Part shown: piece by piece, positions 25,950 to 36,338 of the stretch
Numbering within the stretch: the first letter of the stretch is position 1
How the letters are laid out: every line of letters starts with the position of its first letter
DNA from: Corynebacterium sp. HMSC074A01
GTDB taxonomy: Bacteria; Actinomycetota; Actinomycetes; Mycobacteriales; Mycobacteriaceae
DNA length: 63,861 nucleotides
Reading direction: 5' to 3'
Assembly: GCF_001831515.1 (NCBI RefSeq)
Contig: NZ_KV825600.1
Coordinates: 1-63,861 of the forward strand
The notes under the pieces: model-generated
What the model was told of the DNA's origin: nothing
The model's database searches: none
What the model saw: the letters and a program-made list of their open reading frames with translations, nothing else
Program-made: the position numbers and the translations under genes

Positions 25950-26230
25950 CTTGCTTATTGTGCCAGACAGGCGGTAAATCGCAGAGGTCGGTGGGAGGTG
26001 GGTGCTGGATTCGGGGCGCTTGAATCATCCACGTTTCGGCCGATTGACGATTCATTGACAGATTAAGGGGGTGCCTAATCTAACAATGCCCTTCTTTCTG
26101 CTGGTCAGGTGGCCGTATGGCGTTTGCCGGGGCGACGTGACGTCGATAAGCGCTATGCCCTAGCTCTCGTTCCAGAATGCGTGTAGTGTGGGTCACACTG
26201 CGCCCCTAAGTAACGAAAGGAAACAGCGAA
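25950..26230. promoter_or_regulatory. Upstream region of ald
   Basis: There is no gene in this 281-bp stretch. It contains AGATTA/TAATCT (26060-26081) enclosing AGGGGGT, which fits the A-G4-6-T pattern of RamA sites. It also holds AGTGTG-ggt-CACACT (26185-26199), which includes a degenerate GlxR-like TGTA-N8-CACA, and one copy of the GCTTATCGACG motif (26139-26151). AAAGGAAA precedes the GTG of ald. Regulation by RamA/GlxR is known for ald in C. glutamicum; the sites here are tentative. Confidence 0.4.
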
Positions 26231-27751
26231 GTGACTGTCTACCCTAACCCCGGCACCGCCGGTTCGACCGTGAAGTTCCGCGAGCAGTACGACAACTACA
26301 TCGGTGGCGACTGGGTCGCGCCGGTGGACGGCGAGTACTTCGACAACATCACCCCGGTGACCGGCGAGACCTTCTGCCGCGTGGCGCGCGGCAAGGAGGC
26401 GGACATCAACCTGGCGCTGGACGCGGCGCATAAGGCGGCACCCGCGTTTGGCAAGACTTCGCCGGCGGAGCGTGCGCTGATGCTGCACCGCATCGCGGAC
26501 CGGATGGAGGAGCACCTCGAGGACATCGCGGTGGCTGAGACCTGGGAGAACGGCAAGGCCGTGCGCGAGACGCTCGCCGCCGACATCCCGCTGGCTATTG
26601 ATCACTTCCGCTACTTCGCGGGCGCGATCCGCGCACAGGAAGGCCGTCTGAGCCAGATCGACGACAATATGGTGGCCTACCACTTCAACGAGCCGCTCGG
26701 CGTTGTCGGTCAGATCATTCCGTGGAACTTCCCGCTGCTCATGGCGGTGTGGAAGCTTGCTCCGGCACTGGCTGCGGGCAACGCCGTGGTGCTTAAACCC
26801 GCGGAGCAGACCCCGGCCTCCATCCTGTACCTGCTTGACCTGATCGGGGATCTGATCCCGGACGGCGTGGTCAACGTGGTCAACGGCTTCGGCGATGAGG
26901 CGGGTGCGGCGCTGAGTGGTTCCGACCGTATCGCCAAGATCGCGTTTACCGGCTCGACGCAGGTGGGCAAGATCATCAACAAGGCGGCCGCGGACAAGGT
27001 CATCCCGGTCACGCTCGAGCTGGGCGGCAAGTCGCCGTCGCTGTACTTCGAGGACATCTTCGCTCGCGACGATAACTTCAAGCAGAAGGCCATCGAGGGC
27101 TTTGCGATGTTCGCGCTGAATCAGGGCGAGGTCTGCACCTGCCCGTCTCGTGCCCTGGTCCACGAGTCGATCGCCGATGAGTTTCTTGAGCTCGGCGTGG
27201 AACGTGTCAAGCAGATCAAGGTGGGCAACCCCTTGGACTCGGAGGTCCAGATGGGTGCGCAGGCCTCAAAGGAGCAGATGGATAAGATTGTCAGCTACCT
27301 GGAGCTCGGCCCGAAGGAGGGCGCGGAGACGCTCACTGGCGGTGGCGTGAACAAGCTTGAGGGCCTGGAGAACGGCTTCTACATTGAGCCGACCGTGTTC
27401 AAGGGCACCAACGACATGAAGATCTTCCAGGACGAGATCTTCGGTCCGGTGATGTCGGTGACCACGTTCAAGGACTTCGATGACGCGATCCGCATTGCCA
27501 ACGACACGATTTACGGCCTGGGCGCGGGTGTGTGGTCGCGCAACCAGAACACGATCTACCGCGCGGGCCGCGCAATCCAGGCGGGCCGCGTGTGGGTGAA
27601 CCAGTACCACTCGTACCCCGCCCACGCGGCTTTTGGTGGCTACAAGCAGTCCGGTATTGGCCGCGAGAACCACCTGATGATGCTGAACCACTACCAGCAG
27701 ACCAAGAACCTGCTCGTCTCCTACGACGAGAACGAGACCGGCCTGTTCTAG
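26231..27751 (+). CDS. ald: NAD+-dependent aldehyde dehydrogenase
   Basis: The 506-residue enzyme has exactly the length I recall for C. glutamicum Ald, the acetaldehyde dehydrogenase of ethanol oxidation. The catalytic Cys is in [11 protein letters not shown] (about residue 302), the general-base Glu in LELGGKSP (about 265), and the NAD loop in AFTGSTQVG (about 240). Two adjacent cysteines (CTC) mark the active site, as in related enzymes. It lies near the dnaK-hspR block, as in C. glutamicum. adhA, its metabolic partner, is about 20 kb away in this window. Confidence 0.9.
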   Translation: MTVYPNPGTAGSTVKFREQYDNYIGGDWVAPVDGEYFDNITPVTGETFCRVARGKEADINLALDAAHKAAPAFGKTSPAERALMLHRIADRMEEHLEDIAVAETWENGKAVRETLAADIPLAIDHFRYFAGAIRAQEGRLSQIDDNMVAYHFNEPLGVVGQIIPWNFPLLMAVWKLAPALAAGNAVVLKPAEQTPASILYLLDLIGDLIPDGVVNVVNGFGDEAGAALSGSDRIAKIAFTGSTQVGKIINKAAADKVIPVTLELGGKSPSLYFEDIFARDDNFKQKAIEGFAMFALNQGEVCTCPSRALVHESIADEFLELGVERVKQIKVGNPLDSEVQMGAQASKEQMDKIVSYLELGPKEGAETLTGGGVNKLEGLENGFYIEPTVFKGTNDMKIFQDEIFGPVMSVTTFKDFDDAIRIANDTIYGLGAGVWSRNQNTIYRAGRAIQAGRVWVNQYHSYPAHAAFGGYKQSGIGRENHLMMLNHYQQTKNLLVSYDENETGLF

Positions 27752-27768
27752 CGCCGTTCCACTCCAGT

Positions 27769-27810
27769 GCCCCGCCGCTTTTGCGTACCTCGCGCGCGAA
27801 TCGGCGGGGC
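27769..27810 (+). terminator. Inverted repeat after ald
   Basis: GCCCCGCCG (27769-27777) and CGGCGGGGC (27802-27810) flank a 24-nt loop. There is no T-run, so termination is plausible but not certain. Confidence 0.4.
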
Positions 27811-27851
27811 CCGCTGTCTTCCTTCCCGCATAAAAGAAAAGAGTTATACAA

Positions 27852-28655
27852 GTGAAAAACACGCACGTCGCCGCCGCAGCCCTTACCACCTGCCTTGCCG
27901 CCTCCGCGGTTGCTGCTCCAGTCGCCCAGGCCTACGAGACCAGGTACGACGCCGAGAACAACCAGTGCACCATCACCTTTACGGATAAGGACACCGAGCG
28001 GGTCAACGGTGCCTACTCGGTGCTGTTTGCCCGGCTGGGTGAGCAGGTCCGTGACAGCTTCGAGGGCGACGAGGCGAAAGCCCAGGCCAAGACGGTGTGG
28101 GAGTATGGCCAGCGCAAGGACGTCAAGAGCGCGAGTGACCTGCCGGTGCCCGCGGATCGGAAGGTCTCCGACGCGCAGGCCGCGCTCGCGCTGGGCAAGC
28201 AGAAAGATAAGTACTGGCGCATGGTTGGCTTTCTCAACGCGTCGAAGAACGACGTGATCACCGAGCAGAAGATCACGATCACCCCGGAGAAGGCGCACGA
28301 GCTCGGCCCGCTGTACGGCGTGGACTTCGGACCCGTGGTCGGCGGCACTGCCGGCGGCGTTCTCTTCGGCACGAGCTTCGTAGAGTTCCGCGACGGGATC
28401 ATCGACGCGGCCAAGACCCACGCGCCAGAGTTCGCCGGCCCGGTCGTGTCCTACTTCAAGGCGTTCTCCGACTGCGCCGAGGGCAAGACGCGCTCCAGCT
28501 CGGTGCTGCCGGCCAGCTCGATGACGTCGAGCCAGGCCACCGGGCTCGGCATTGCGGGCGCCATCGTCGCGCTCTTCGCGCTCGTCGGTTTGGGCTACGC
28601 TGCGCGCCCGCTTATCGACGATGCGTTGGCCCAATTCCAGCGCCAACTCAACTAA
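27852..28655 (+). CDS. Exported protein with C-terminal membrane anchor, unknown function
   Basis: The 267-residue protein starts (GTG) with a classical signal peptide, MKNTHVAAAALTTCL, ending near AQA-YE. A mature domain of ~190 residues has two cysteines far apart (CTITF and SDCAEG) that could form a disulfide. Residues ~230-252 form a single hydrophobic segment, followed by a short charged tail. It should be exported and held at the outer face of the membrane. I do not recognise the family; the layout is common among corynebacterial surface proteins. It lies alone between ald and dnaK. Confidence 0.7.
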   Translation: MKNTHVAAAALTTCLAASAVAAPVAQAYETRYDAENNQCTITFTDKDTERVNGAYSVLFARLGEQVRDSFEGDEAKAQAKTVWEYGQRKDVKSASDLPVPADRKVSDAQAALALGKQKDKYWRMVGFLNASKNDVITEQKITITPEKAHELGPLYGVDFGPVVGGTAGGVLFGTSFVEFRDGIIDAAKTHAPEFAGPVVSYFKAFSDCAEGKTRSSSVLPASSMTSSQATGLGIAGAIVALFALVGLGYAARPLIDDALAQFQRQLN

Positions 28656-28685
28656 TTTCCTGCCTGTGACCTGCTCGAACAAAGA

Positions 28686-28710
28686 AAGTTGAGCCGAGTG
28701 GGAACAACTT
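28686..28710. promoter_or_regulatory. HAIR-like HspR operator 1 (dnaK)
   Basis: AAGTTGAGC-N7-GAACAACTT resembles the HspR target CTTGAGT-N7-ACTCAAG (7 of 9 arm positions symmetric). It overlaps the -35 of the SigH-type promoter. Confidence 0.5.
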
Positions 28711-28728
28711 TGGGGCATGTGCCGTTGT
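28700..28728 (+). promoter_or_regulatory. SigH-type promoter of dnaK
   Basis: GGGAAC, 17 nt, CGTTGT matches the GGAAT-N16-20-GTT heat/oxidative-stress sigma factor pattern. dnaK is a SigH target in C. glutamicum. Confidence 0.6.
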
Positions 28729-28733
28729 AGGGA

Positions 28734-28752
28734 TTGAGTGCGACAGGCTCAA
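28734..28752. promoter_or_regulatory. HAIR-like HspR operator 2 (dnaK)
   Basis: TTGAGT-N7-GCTCAA has the correct 7-nt spacer and would cover the SigH start site. Confidence 0.6.
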
Positions 28753-28786
28753 CTCCGGTGGATCATCTGTTACAGTGGTTGCCGTG

Positions 28787-28811
28787 AAGTTGAGTCACAG
28801 CACATCAACTT
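28787..28811. promoter_or_regulatory. HAIR-like HspR operator 3 (dnaK)
   Basis: AAGTTGAGT-N7-CATCAACTT lies in the untranslated leader of dnaK, 35 nt before the ATG. The right arm is imperfect. Confidence 0.5.
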
Positions 28812-28819
28812 ACTGATAA

Positions 28820-30691
<1,872 letters not shown>

Positions 30692-30711
30692 GTCAGGAAG
30701 TGGTGAAGGTT

Positions 30712-31311
30712 ATGACGAACCCGAACCCGGAGATGCCGGAGGATCCAGGCGCGCCGGAGAACACCGACGAGGAAGCCGTCACCCCGCAGGAGGCGGAAGC
30801 CGCAGCCAGCATCGATGAAGAGCTTTCCGACATCGAGGCCGCGGTTGCTGAGGACGAGGGTGAGAGCGACGTCGAGAAGCAGCTCGCGGAGCGCACCGAG
30901 GACCTGCAGCGCGTGAGCGCGGAGTACGCGAATTACCGTCGCCGTACCGAGCGCGAGCGCGGCCAGATCGCCGAGCACGCGAAGGCAAAGTTCGCAGGCG
31001 AGCTGCTGCCGCTTCTCGACGACCTTGACCTGGCCGAACAGCACGGCGACCTGAAGGAGGGCCCGCTGAAGGCCTTCGCGGACAAGCTCCGCGGCGTGTT
31101 GGCTGGCCAGAAGGTCGAAGCCTTCGGCGCTGAGGGCGAGGCCTTCAACCCGGAGATCCACGAGGCGGTCCAGGATCTGTCCTCGGGCGGTGAGCAGGTC
31201 ATCGGCAGCGTGCTCCGCAAGGGGTACGCGGTCGGCGACAAGCTGATCCGCAACGCGATGGTGATCATCGCGGATCCTGCTGAATCCGCTGCGGCGGACG
31301 ACGAAGCCTAG
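30712..31311 (+). CDS. grpE: Nucleotide exchange factor GrpE
   Basis: A 199-residue GrpE that releases ADP from DnaK. An acidic N-terminal region (residues 1-55) precedes a long helix ([22 protein letters not shown]) and the beta domain with the conserved [15 protein letters not shown] ending, here [24 protein letters not shown]. The ATG at 30712 gives MTNPNPEM, similar to the homologous N-terminus. In-frame GTG codons at 30700 and 30703 are alternatives. A clear terminator follows, separating it from dnaJ. Confidence 0.94.
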   Translation: MTNPNPEMPEDPGAPENTDEEAVTPQEAEAAASIDEELSDIEAAVAEDEGESDVEKQLAERTEDLQRVSAEYANYRRRTERERGQIAEHAKAKFAGELLPLLDDLDLAEQHGDLKEGPLKAFADKLRGVLAGQKVEAFGAEGEAFNPEIHEAVQDLSSGGEQVIGSVLRKGYAVGDKLIRNAMVIIADPAESAAADDEA

Positions 31312-31330
31312 GGCCCAGCTTTAGGCACCC

Positions 31331-31382
31331 GGCCGGGGAACGAGGAAGCGAAAGCCACGCGGACTCTTCCCCGGCCATTTTT
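31331..31382 (+). terminator. Intrinsic terminator between grpE and dnaJ
   Basis: GGCCGGGGAA (31331-31340) and TTCCCCGGCC (31367-31376) form a 10-bp stem followed by ATTTTTA. It would uncouple dnaK-grpE from dnaJ-hspR unless read through. Confidence 0.75.
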
Positions 31383-31445
31383 ATAAAACGAAACAAAATT
31401 TAGCTACGTACATCGCACTACAGTTGTGTGAAAGGAGGGTGCGAG

Positions 31446-32633
31446 ATGGCTATGCAACAGGAATGGGCAAACAAGGACTACTACGGAGATCTCGGAGTGT
31501 CCTCGAGCGCCTCGGCGGCGGACATTAAGAAGGCGTACCGCAAGCTCGCACGCGAAAACCATCCCGACTCCAACCCCGGCAACAAGGCCGCGGAGGAGAA
31601 GTTTAAGCGGGTGGCTGAAGCGTACGACGTGCTTGGCAACGAGCAGGAGCGCAAGGAGTACGACCAGTTCAAGTCCATGATGGGCTCCGGCGGCTTCGGC
31701 CGCTTCGGGGGAGGTGGTTCCGGGTTTCCGGGTGGGTTTCGCACGACGCAAACAGACTTCTCCGACTTCTCCGACGTCTTCGGACACCCCGGTGCTGGAC
31801 AAGCTGGAGACGGCGGCCTTGGTGATCTCTTCGGTGGCCTCTTTAACCGCGGCGGCGCTGCTGGCAGGAACGCTCGGCCGTCGCGGGGGGCGGACGTCGA
31901 AACGGAAATAACGCTCGACTTCCGCGAGGCGGCCAAGGGCACGACCTTCCCGGTGGAGCTCACCGGCGAGGCCCCGTGTACCACCTGCCACGGCTCTGGC
32001 TCCAAGGACGGGAAGACGCACCGGTGCGGCACCTGCTCCGGTTCGGGCTACGTGCGGGAGAACAGCGGTGCCTTCGGCATGGCGCGCCCGTGCAGCGAGT
32101 GCCAGGGCACCGGCGAGATTATCGAGGATCCCTGCACCACCTGCCACGGCACCGGCACCGTGCGCCGCACCCGCAGCATCACGGTGCGGATCCCCGCTGG
32201 CGTGATCGACGGGCAGAAGGTGCGCCTGGCAGGACAGGGCGAGGCCGGGCCGAACGGCACCCCGGCCGGCGACCTGTTCGTGCACGTCCACGTGCGCGAG
32301 GACGCGGTCTTTACCCGCTCCGGCGACGACCTCGAGGTCACCGTCCCGGTCTCCTTCGGCGAGCTCGCCCTGGGCGGCACCGTGACCGTGCCGACGCTGG
32401 AGAAACGCGTGCGCGTGAAGATCCCGGCGGGCACCCCGAACGGGCGCACCCTGCGCGTGAAGGGTCGCGGCGTGCCGCGCAAGTCCGGTCAGGCAGGCGA
32501 CCTGCTCGTCACCGTCGAAGTGGCGGTGCCGAAGGACCTGGATGCGGCCGCCACCAGCGCGTTGCGCGCCTACCACCAGGCCGAGCGGGACTCCGGCTTC
32601 GACCCGCGCGCCGGGTGGGCCGGCAACCAGTAG
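31446..32633 (+). CDS. dnaJ: Co-chaperone DnaJ (Hsp40)
   Basis: The 395-residue type I J-protein has a J domain with the HPD triad (NHPDSNPG, about residue 38), a Gly/Phe-rich linker (residues ~78-135) and four zinc knuckles ([32 protein letters not shown]). A C-terminal substrate-binding region follows. The ATG at 31446 has AAGGAGG 7 nt upstream; a longer frame from 31428 lacks a site. It follows a terminator and an AT-rich stretch (31383-31420) that could carry its own promoter. hspR begins 12 nt downstream. Confidence 0.95.
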   Translation: MAMQQEWANKDYYGDLGVSSSASAADIKKAYRKLARENHPDSNPGNKAAEEKFKRVAEAYDVLGNEQERKEYDQFKSMMGSGGFGRFGGGGSGFPGGFRTTQTDFSDFSDVFGHPGAGQAGDGGLGDLFGGLFNRGGAAGRNARPSRGADVETEITLDFREAAKGTTFPVELTGEAPCTTCHGSGSKDGKTHRCGTCSGSGYVRENSGAFGMARPCSECQGTGEIIEDPCTTCHGTGTVRRTRSITVRIPAGVIDGQKVRLAGQGEAGPNGTPAGDLFVHVHVREDAVFTRSGDDLEVTVPVSFGELALGGTVTVPTLEKRVRVKIPAGTPNGRTLRVKGRGVPRKSGQAGDLLVTVEVAVPKDLDAAATSALRAYHQAERDSGFDPRAGWAGNQ

Positions 32634-32645
32634 GAGGTGGTGGAA

Positions 32646-33047
32646 ATGGCGAAGGAGACAGAACAGTACTTTGTGATCTCCGTGGCCGCGGAGCTGACCG
32701 GCATGCACGCCCAGACGCTGCGCACCTACGACCGGATGGGCCTGGTCACGCCGATGCGCACGAGTGGCGGCGGGCGTCGCTACTCGCGCCGCGACATCTC
32801 GCTGCTGCGCCGGATCCAGCAGCTGTCCCAGGAGGACGGCGTGAACCTGGCCGGCATCAAGACGATCATCGAGCTCACCGAACAGATCGATGACCTGCAG
32901 GAGGAGCTCGCCGCGAAGCACGAGGAAAACGCCCAGCTGCGCAGGCGCCTCGAGTCGCGGCCCCGCGGCGGCGAGCTGGTCCACGTGCCGCGCTCGACCG
33001 CGGTGGCGATGTGGGAGCCCGCCGCTTCTCGACGCCGCCGGCGCTAG
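32646..33047 (+). CDS. hspR: Heat-shock repressor HspR (MerR family)
   Basis: A 133-residue MerR-type regulator with N-terminal helix-turn-helix and wing (YFVISVAAELTGMHAQTL, then RRYSRRDISLL) and a coiled coil (residues ~75-108) for dimerisation. It ends in a run of Arg. It binds HAIR elements and, with DnaK as co-repressor in Streptomyces, controls dnaK and clpB. HAIR-like sites are found before both genes in this window. AGGAGG is 7 nt before the ATG. Its stop shares the tetranucleotide CTAG with the stop of convergent pqo. Confidence 0.94.
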   Translation: MAKETEQYFVISVAAELTGMHAQTLRTYDRMGLVTPMRTSGGGRRYSRRDISLLRRIQQLSQEDGVNLAGIKTIIELTEQIDDLQEELAAKHEENAQLRRRLESRPRGGELVHVPRSTAVAMWEPAASRRRRR

Positions 33048-34813
33048 CCGCCGAACTCGATCGCCGCAGCGCCGCCGATGTGGCGCAGGTTGGACTTTGC
33101 CAAGTTGAAGAGGTGTCCGACGCCGCCTTCCAAAAAGGCGGTGCGGGCGCCCGACTTGGTAAAGCCCTTCATCATGTCCCAGGTGATGCCCGGCGGCAGG
33201 GACAGCGCCTCGGGGTCGGTGACGATGTCTACGACCACGGGCCCGTCGTAAGCCAGGGCCTCCTTGAGCTTGGGCTCGAGGTCCTCGGGTTCTTCGATGC
33301 GGAAGGACTTGATGCCTGCGCCCTTGGCGATCTCGGCGTAGTTGACCTCTTCGTGGTCGGTGCCGAAGTAGGGCATGCCGGCGACCATCATCTCCAGCTT
33401 GACCATGCCGAGCGAGGAGTTGTTGAAGCAGATGACCTTCACCGGCAGCTGGTGCAGCTTGATGGTGAGCAGCTCGCCCATGAGCATGCCGAGCCCGCCG
33501 TCGCCCGACCAGGAGATGACCTGGCGATCCGGCTGCGCAGCTTGCACGCCAATGGCCATGGGCAGTGCGTTGGCCATGGTGCCGTGGAGGAAGGAGGCTG
33601 CCTCATCGCGCTTGCCGTTAGGGGTGAGGTAGCGCGAGGACCACACGTTGCACATGCCGGTGTCCACGGTGAAGTAGGCGTCATCGTCGGCAAGCTTGTC
33701 CAGCACGGAGGCCGCCAGTTCGGGGTGAATCGGCTTCTTCGATTCGAAGGCCTCTTCCGTGTAGCTCTTTACTACGTGCTCCAGCAGCTGGTAGTGGCGC
33801 TTGAGCATCTTGTCCAGGAAAGCGCGATCCGTCTTTTCTTCGACGTGGGGGAGGATGTTCTCGATCACGCTCTGCACGTCACCGACGACCGGGTAGTCCA
33901 CCTTGGTGCGGCGGCCGATGTGGGCGCCGTTGATGTCGATCTGCGCGACGTTCTCATCCGGCAGCCAGTCGGTGTAGGGGAAGTCCGTGCCCACCATGAT
34001 GAATAGGTCGGATTCTTCCATCGCGTCGAGGCAGGCACCGTAGCCGAGCAGCCCGGACATGCCCACGTCGAAGGGGTTGTCGTACTCGAAGTACATCTTG
34101 CCGCGGAAGGAGTGGCCGACCGGCGCCTTGATCTTCTCCGCTAGCGCGAAGACTTCCTCGCGAGCATCGCGCGCGCCATAGCCGCAGAACAGCGTGACCT
34201 TGTCGGCCTTGTTGATCGCCTCGACCAGGCGGGCCGCCTCGTGCGGGTCCGGGTAAACGCGCTTGTGCTTGCCCGTGGCGTAGACGGAGTCGGCGCTCAA
34301 GGGACCCTCCGGGGCGTCCGCGGCGAAGACATCGCCCGGCACGACCATCACAGAGACGCCGTGACCGGCCAGGGTGTTCTGCACGGCGTTGTGGAACACA
34401 CGCATGCCCTGCTCCGGGTTGTGGACGACCTCGCAGTAGGAGGAGCACTCCTGGAAGAGCAGCTCCGGATGGGTCTCCTGGAAGAAGGAGGAGCCGATCT
34501 CCACGGTGGGGATGTGCGAGGCGATGGCCAAAAGCTTCGAGCCGTTGCGGTGTGCCTCGAACAGGCCTTGGACGAAGTGGGTGTTGCCGGGCCCGCAGGA
34601 CGCGCCGCAGACGGCGAGCTCATCTTGGGCCAACGCGTCCGCACCGGCGGCGAAGGCGGCCGCCTCCTCGTTGCGCACGTGGACCCATTCGATGTCGCTC
34701 TGGCGCACGGCATCAGACAGCGGGTTGAGCGAGTCGCCCACCAGCCCGTAGATGCGCTTAATACCGAGTGTTTCGAGTTTTGAGACTAACGCTTGTGCAA
34801 AATTTTCAGCCAT
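33044..34813 (-). CDS. pqo: Pyruvate:quinone oxidoreductase (thiamine diphosphate)
   Basis: The 589-residue flavoenzyme converts pyruvate to acetate and CO2 with quinone as acceptor (PoxB/Pqo). The thiamine-diphosphate motif runs from GDGGLGMLMGE (about residue 443) to the NN pair in VICFNNSS (about 471). The activating Glu lies in VRNEEAAAFAAG (about 52). The C-terminal ~25 residues form the amphipathic membrane-binding peptide of the family (SNLRHIGG). The ATG at 34813 is preceded by AAAGGAAAGG. Confidence 0.92.
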   Translation of the reverse strand: MAENFAQALVSKLETLGIKRIYGLVGDSLNPLSDAVRQSDIEWVHVRNEEAAAFAAGADALAQDELAVCGASCGPGNTHFVQGLFEAHRNGSKLLAIASHIPTVEIGSSFFQETHPELLFQECSSYCEVVHNPEQGMRVFHNAVQNTLAGHGVSVMVVPGDVFAADAPEGPLSADSVYATGKHKRVYPDPHEAARLVEAINKADKVTLFCGYGARDAREEVFALAEKIKAPVGHSFRGKMYFEYDNPFDVGMSGLLGYGACLDAMEESDLFIMVGTDFPYTDWLPDENVAQIDINGAHIGRRTKVDYPVVGDVQSVIENILPHVEEKTDRAFLDKMLKRHYQLLEHVVKSYTEEAFESKKPIHPELAASVLDKLADDDAYFTVDTGMCNVWSSRYLTPNGKRDEAASFLHGTMANALPMAIGVQAAQPDRQVISWSGDGGLGMLMGELLTIKLHQLPVKVICFNNSSLGMVKLEMMVAGMPYFGTDHEEVNYAEIAKGAGIKSFRIEEPEDLEPKLKEALAYDGPVVVDIVTDPEALSLPPGITWDMMKGFTKSGARTAFLEGGVGHLFNLAKSNLRHIGGAAAIEFGG

Positions 34814-34856
34814 AGAACCTTTCCTTTGGTGATAGGTCACTGATGCCCCATAAATG

Positions 34857-36017
34857 CTACCTATCTTCTGGCGCGTCGTGTGCGCCTTGTGCGAGGGCAG
34901 ACAGGAACGCAGGGTCTGTGAAGTAGTCGGTATGGCTGCCGGTCACGCCCTCCACGGCGGTGGCACCGTAGCCCGGGTGCGAGGGCGAAGCACCGAGCGC
35001 GGCGGTCGGTCCGGAGCGCAGCGCGAGGATGATGTCCTCGGGCGAGTCAACCACGTAGACCTCGGAGTCCGGACCGGCGAGCGTGAGATCGTCCACGCTG
35101 GTTCCTGCAACTCCGGCGCTGCCGACCAGCCACAGGTCGTCGACAAGCAAACCGCCCTCGGACGCGGCGCGGGTGGGCACGAGTGTGCCGTAGCTGTGCG
35201 CGACGAGGGTCTTCTGCGCGTCGGGGAAGCGTTCGTCGAGTGCGGCCTGAAAGCGCGAGAGGTTGCCCGCGCCGCGCCGGGCCGGCGTCTGGATGCCGGC
35301 GTCGGGCAGGTTGGCGGGCGGGCCGTAGCCCTGCCACACGACGACCGCGGCTCCGGTACGGGAGGCAATGCGCTGTGCCTTGTCGAGCTCGCGTCCCAGG
35401 TCCTCCGGTTTGCCGGTGTGCGTGCCCGCGACCATGGTGATGATCCGCGTCGGCGAGTGGGTGTCGCCGACCATGGCGGTCGTACTGCCGGGGCCCGCCT
35501 CCAGGATGGTCGCGCTGTGCTCGGCGATCGTGCGCTGCGTCGCTGCTGGCACGGTGGCGGCGTGGTGCGCGTGCAGCTCCTCGAGTGTCTGGTCGGGGTG
35601 GTGGAAGAGCTCGTCGATCGTGTGATGCGGAATATTCGTGCGCAGCGCGTCGCCCGCCGCCTCATCCAACACAAAAGAAAGCTGGTTGAGCCAGAGGATG
35701 ATCCGGTAGTGCCCGTACCTCGCGGCGAGTTCGGCGAGCCGGTCAAGCCGTTCGTGCAGCTCGGCAGCGGTGTTCAGGATGGTGCGGATGCGGGTCAGTT
35801 TGGCGTGGTGGCTGCGCAGGGAAGTCTGCTGCGTGTGGATCCGGGCGATCGCGGCGTCGGCGGCGGAGCCAGCGAAACCCGTGGCATGCAGCGCCTGTGC
35901 TGCATCTTCGGCGTTGCGCAGTTGCTTCTCGACGTCCCCACGCACCCGCCCCAGCTCCCACACCGCTCCCCGAAGCTGCCCCGTAATGAGCGCGGGCTGG
36001 TAGGTCGCGCTATGCAT
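34857..36017 (-). CDS. Alpha/beta hydrolase, DUF1023-like
   Basis: A 386-residue protein with two parts. Residues 1-150 are helical, Ala/His-rich and resemble the WXG/LXG-like N-terminal modules of actinobacterial DUF1023 proteins. Residues ~165-386 form an alpha/beta hydrolase with the nucleophile elbow LVAHSYGTLV (Ser at about 271), a plausible acid in VYVVDSPED and a His in GSHTDYF. There is no signal peptide. It overlaps a small helical-protein gene by 8 nt. Such pairs are sometimes linked to type VII secretion substrates, but no secretion genes are visible here. Confidence 0.75.
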   Translation of the reverse strand: MHSATYQPALITGQLRGAVWELGRVRGDVEKQLRNAEDAAQALHATGFAGSAADAAIARIHTQQTSLRSHHAKLTRIRTILNTAAELHERLDRLAELAARYGHYRIILWLNQLSFVLDEAAGDALRTNIPHHTIDELFHHPDQTLEELHAHHAATVPAATQRTIAEHSATILEAGPGSTTAMVGDTHSPTRIITMVAGTHTGKPEDLGRELDKAQRIASRTGAAVVVWQGYGPPANLPDAGIQTPARRGAGNLSRFQAALDERFPDAQKTLVAHSYGTLVPTRAASEGGLLVDDLWLVGSAGVAGTSVDDLTLAGPDSEVYVVDSPEDIILALRSGPTAALGASPSHPGYGATAVEGVTGSHTDYFTDPAFLSALAQGAHDAPEDR

Positions 36018-36264
36018 GCTCGAGCCTCCCCGCGAGTTCGGCGTCGAGGCGGCAGGCGGTGTCGGCGAAGTCCGCGACTGATTCGAGGTGGGCGGCGAGC
36101 GCGCGCACGGTGTGGTGGATGCCCTGTGTAAGTTCCGTGTGCGCGCCTGTTAATGCGGCTGCGGTGTGAGATGGTTGGAGCGGGATTGCAGGATAGTGCT
36201 TGGTTTCCGGGATATAGTTGCGAGCTTTGGTTGCGGTTTCTTCTGAAATAACTAAAACGGTCAT
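36010..36264 (-). CDS. Small helical protein upstream of the DUF1023-like hydrolase
   Basis: An 84-residue protein, predicted all-helical after a short N-terminal beta stretch (MTVLVISEET). It is about the size of WXG100 proteins but has no Trp and no W-x-G turn, so it is not a canonical member. It precedes the hydrolase and overlaps it by 8 nt, implying one operon and perhaps a complex. An inverted repeat lies 2 nt upstream of its ATG. Base composition is lower in GC than its neighbours. The function is unknown. Confidence 0.6.
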   Translation of the reverse strand: MTVLVISEETATKARNYIPETKHYPAIPLQPSHTAAALTGAHTELTQGIHHTVRALAAHLESVADFADTACRLDAELAGRLEHA

Positions 36265-36266
36265 GT

Positions 36267-36296
36267 CGCAACCGTAATATATGAAGTATGGTTGCG
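36267..36296. promoter_or_regulatory. Inverted repeat at the promoter of the helical-protein/hydrolase operon
   Basis: CGCAACC (36267-36273) and GGTTGCG (36290-36296) flank a 16-nt AT-rich core that contains TATATT on the minus strand, a possible -10 box. A repressor bound here would block the operon. A further GGTTGCG lies inside the first gene (36231-36237). Confidence 0.45.
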
Positions 36297-36338
36297 CAAG
36301 GGGCCGCGCGCCGGGCCAAGTTATGGCAGGGTTGGGGC

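Noticed and set aside
26185..26199. AGTGTG-ggt-CACACT before ald as a canonical GlxR site
   Set aside because: The spacing is too short for the 16-bp GlxR consensus. The alternative register gives only TGTA-N8-CACA, so it is kept only as a weak possibility.
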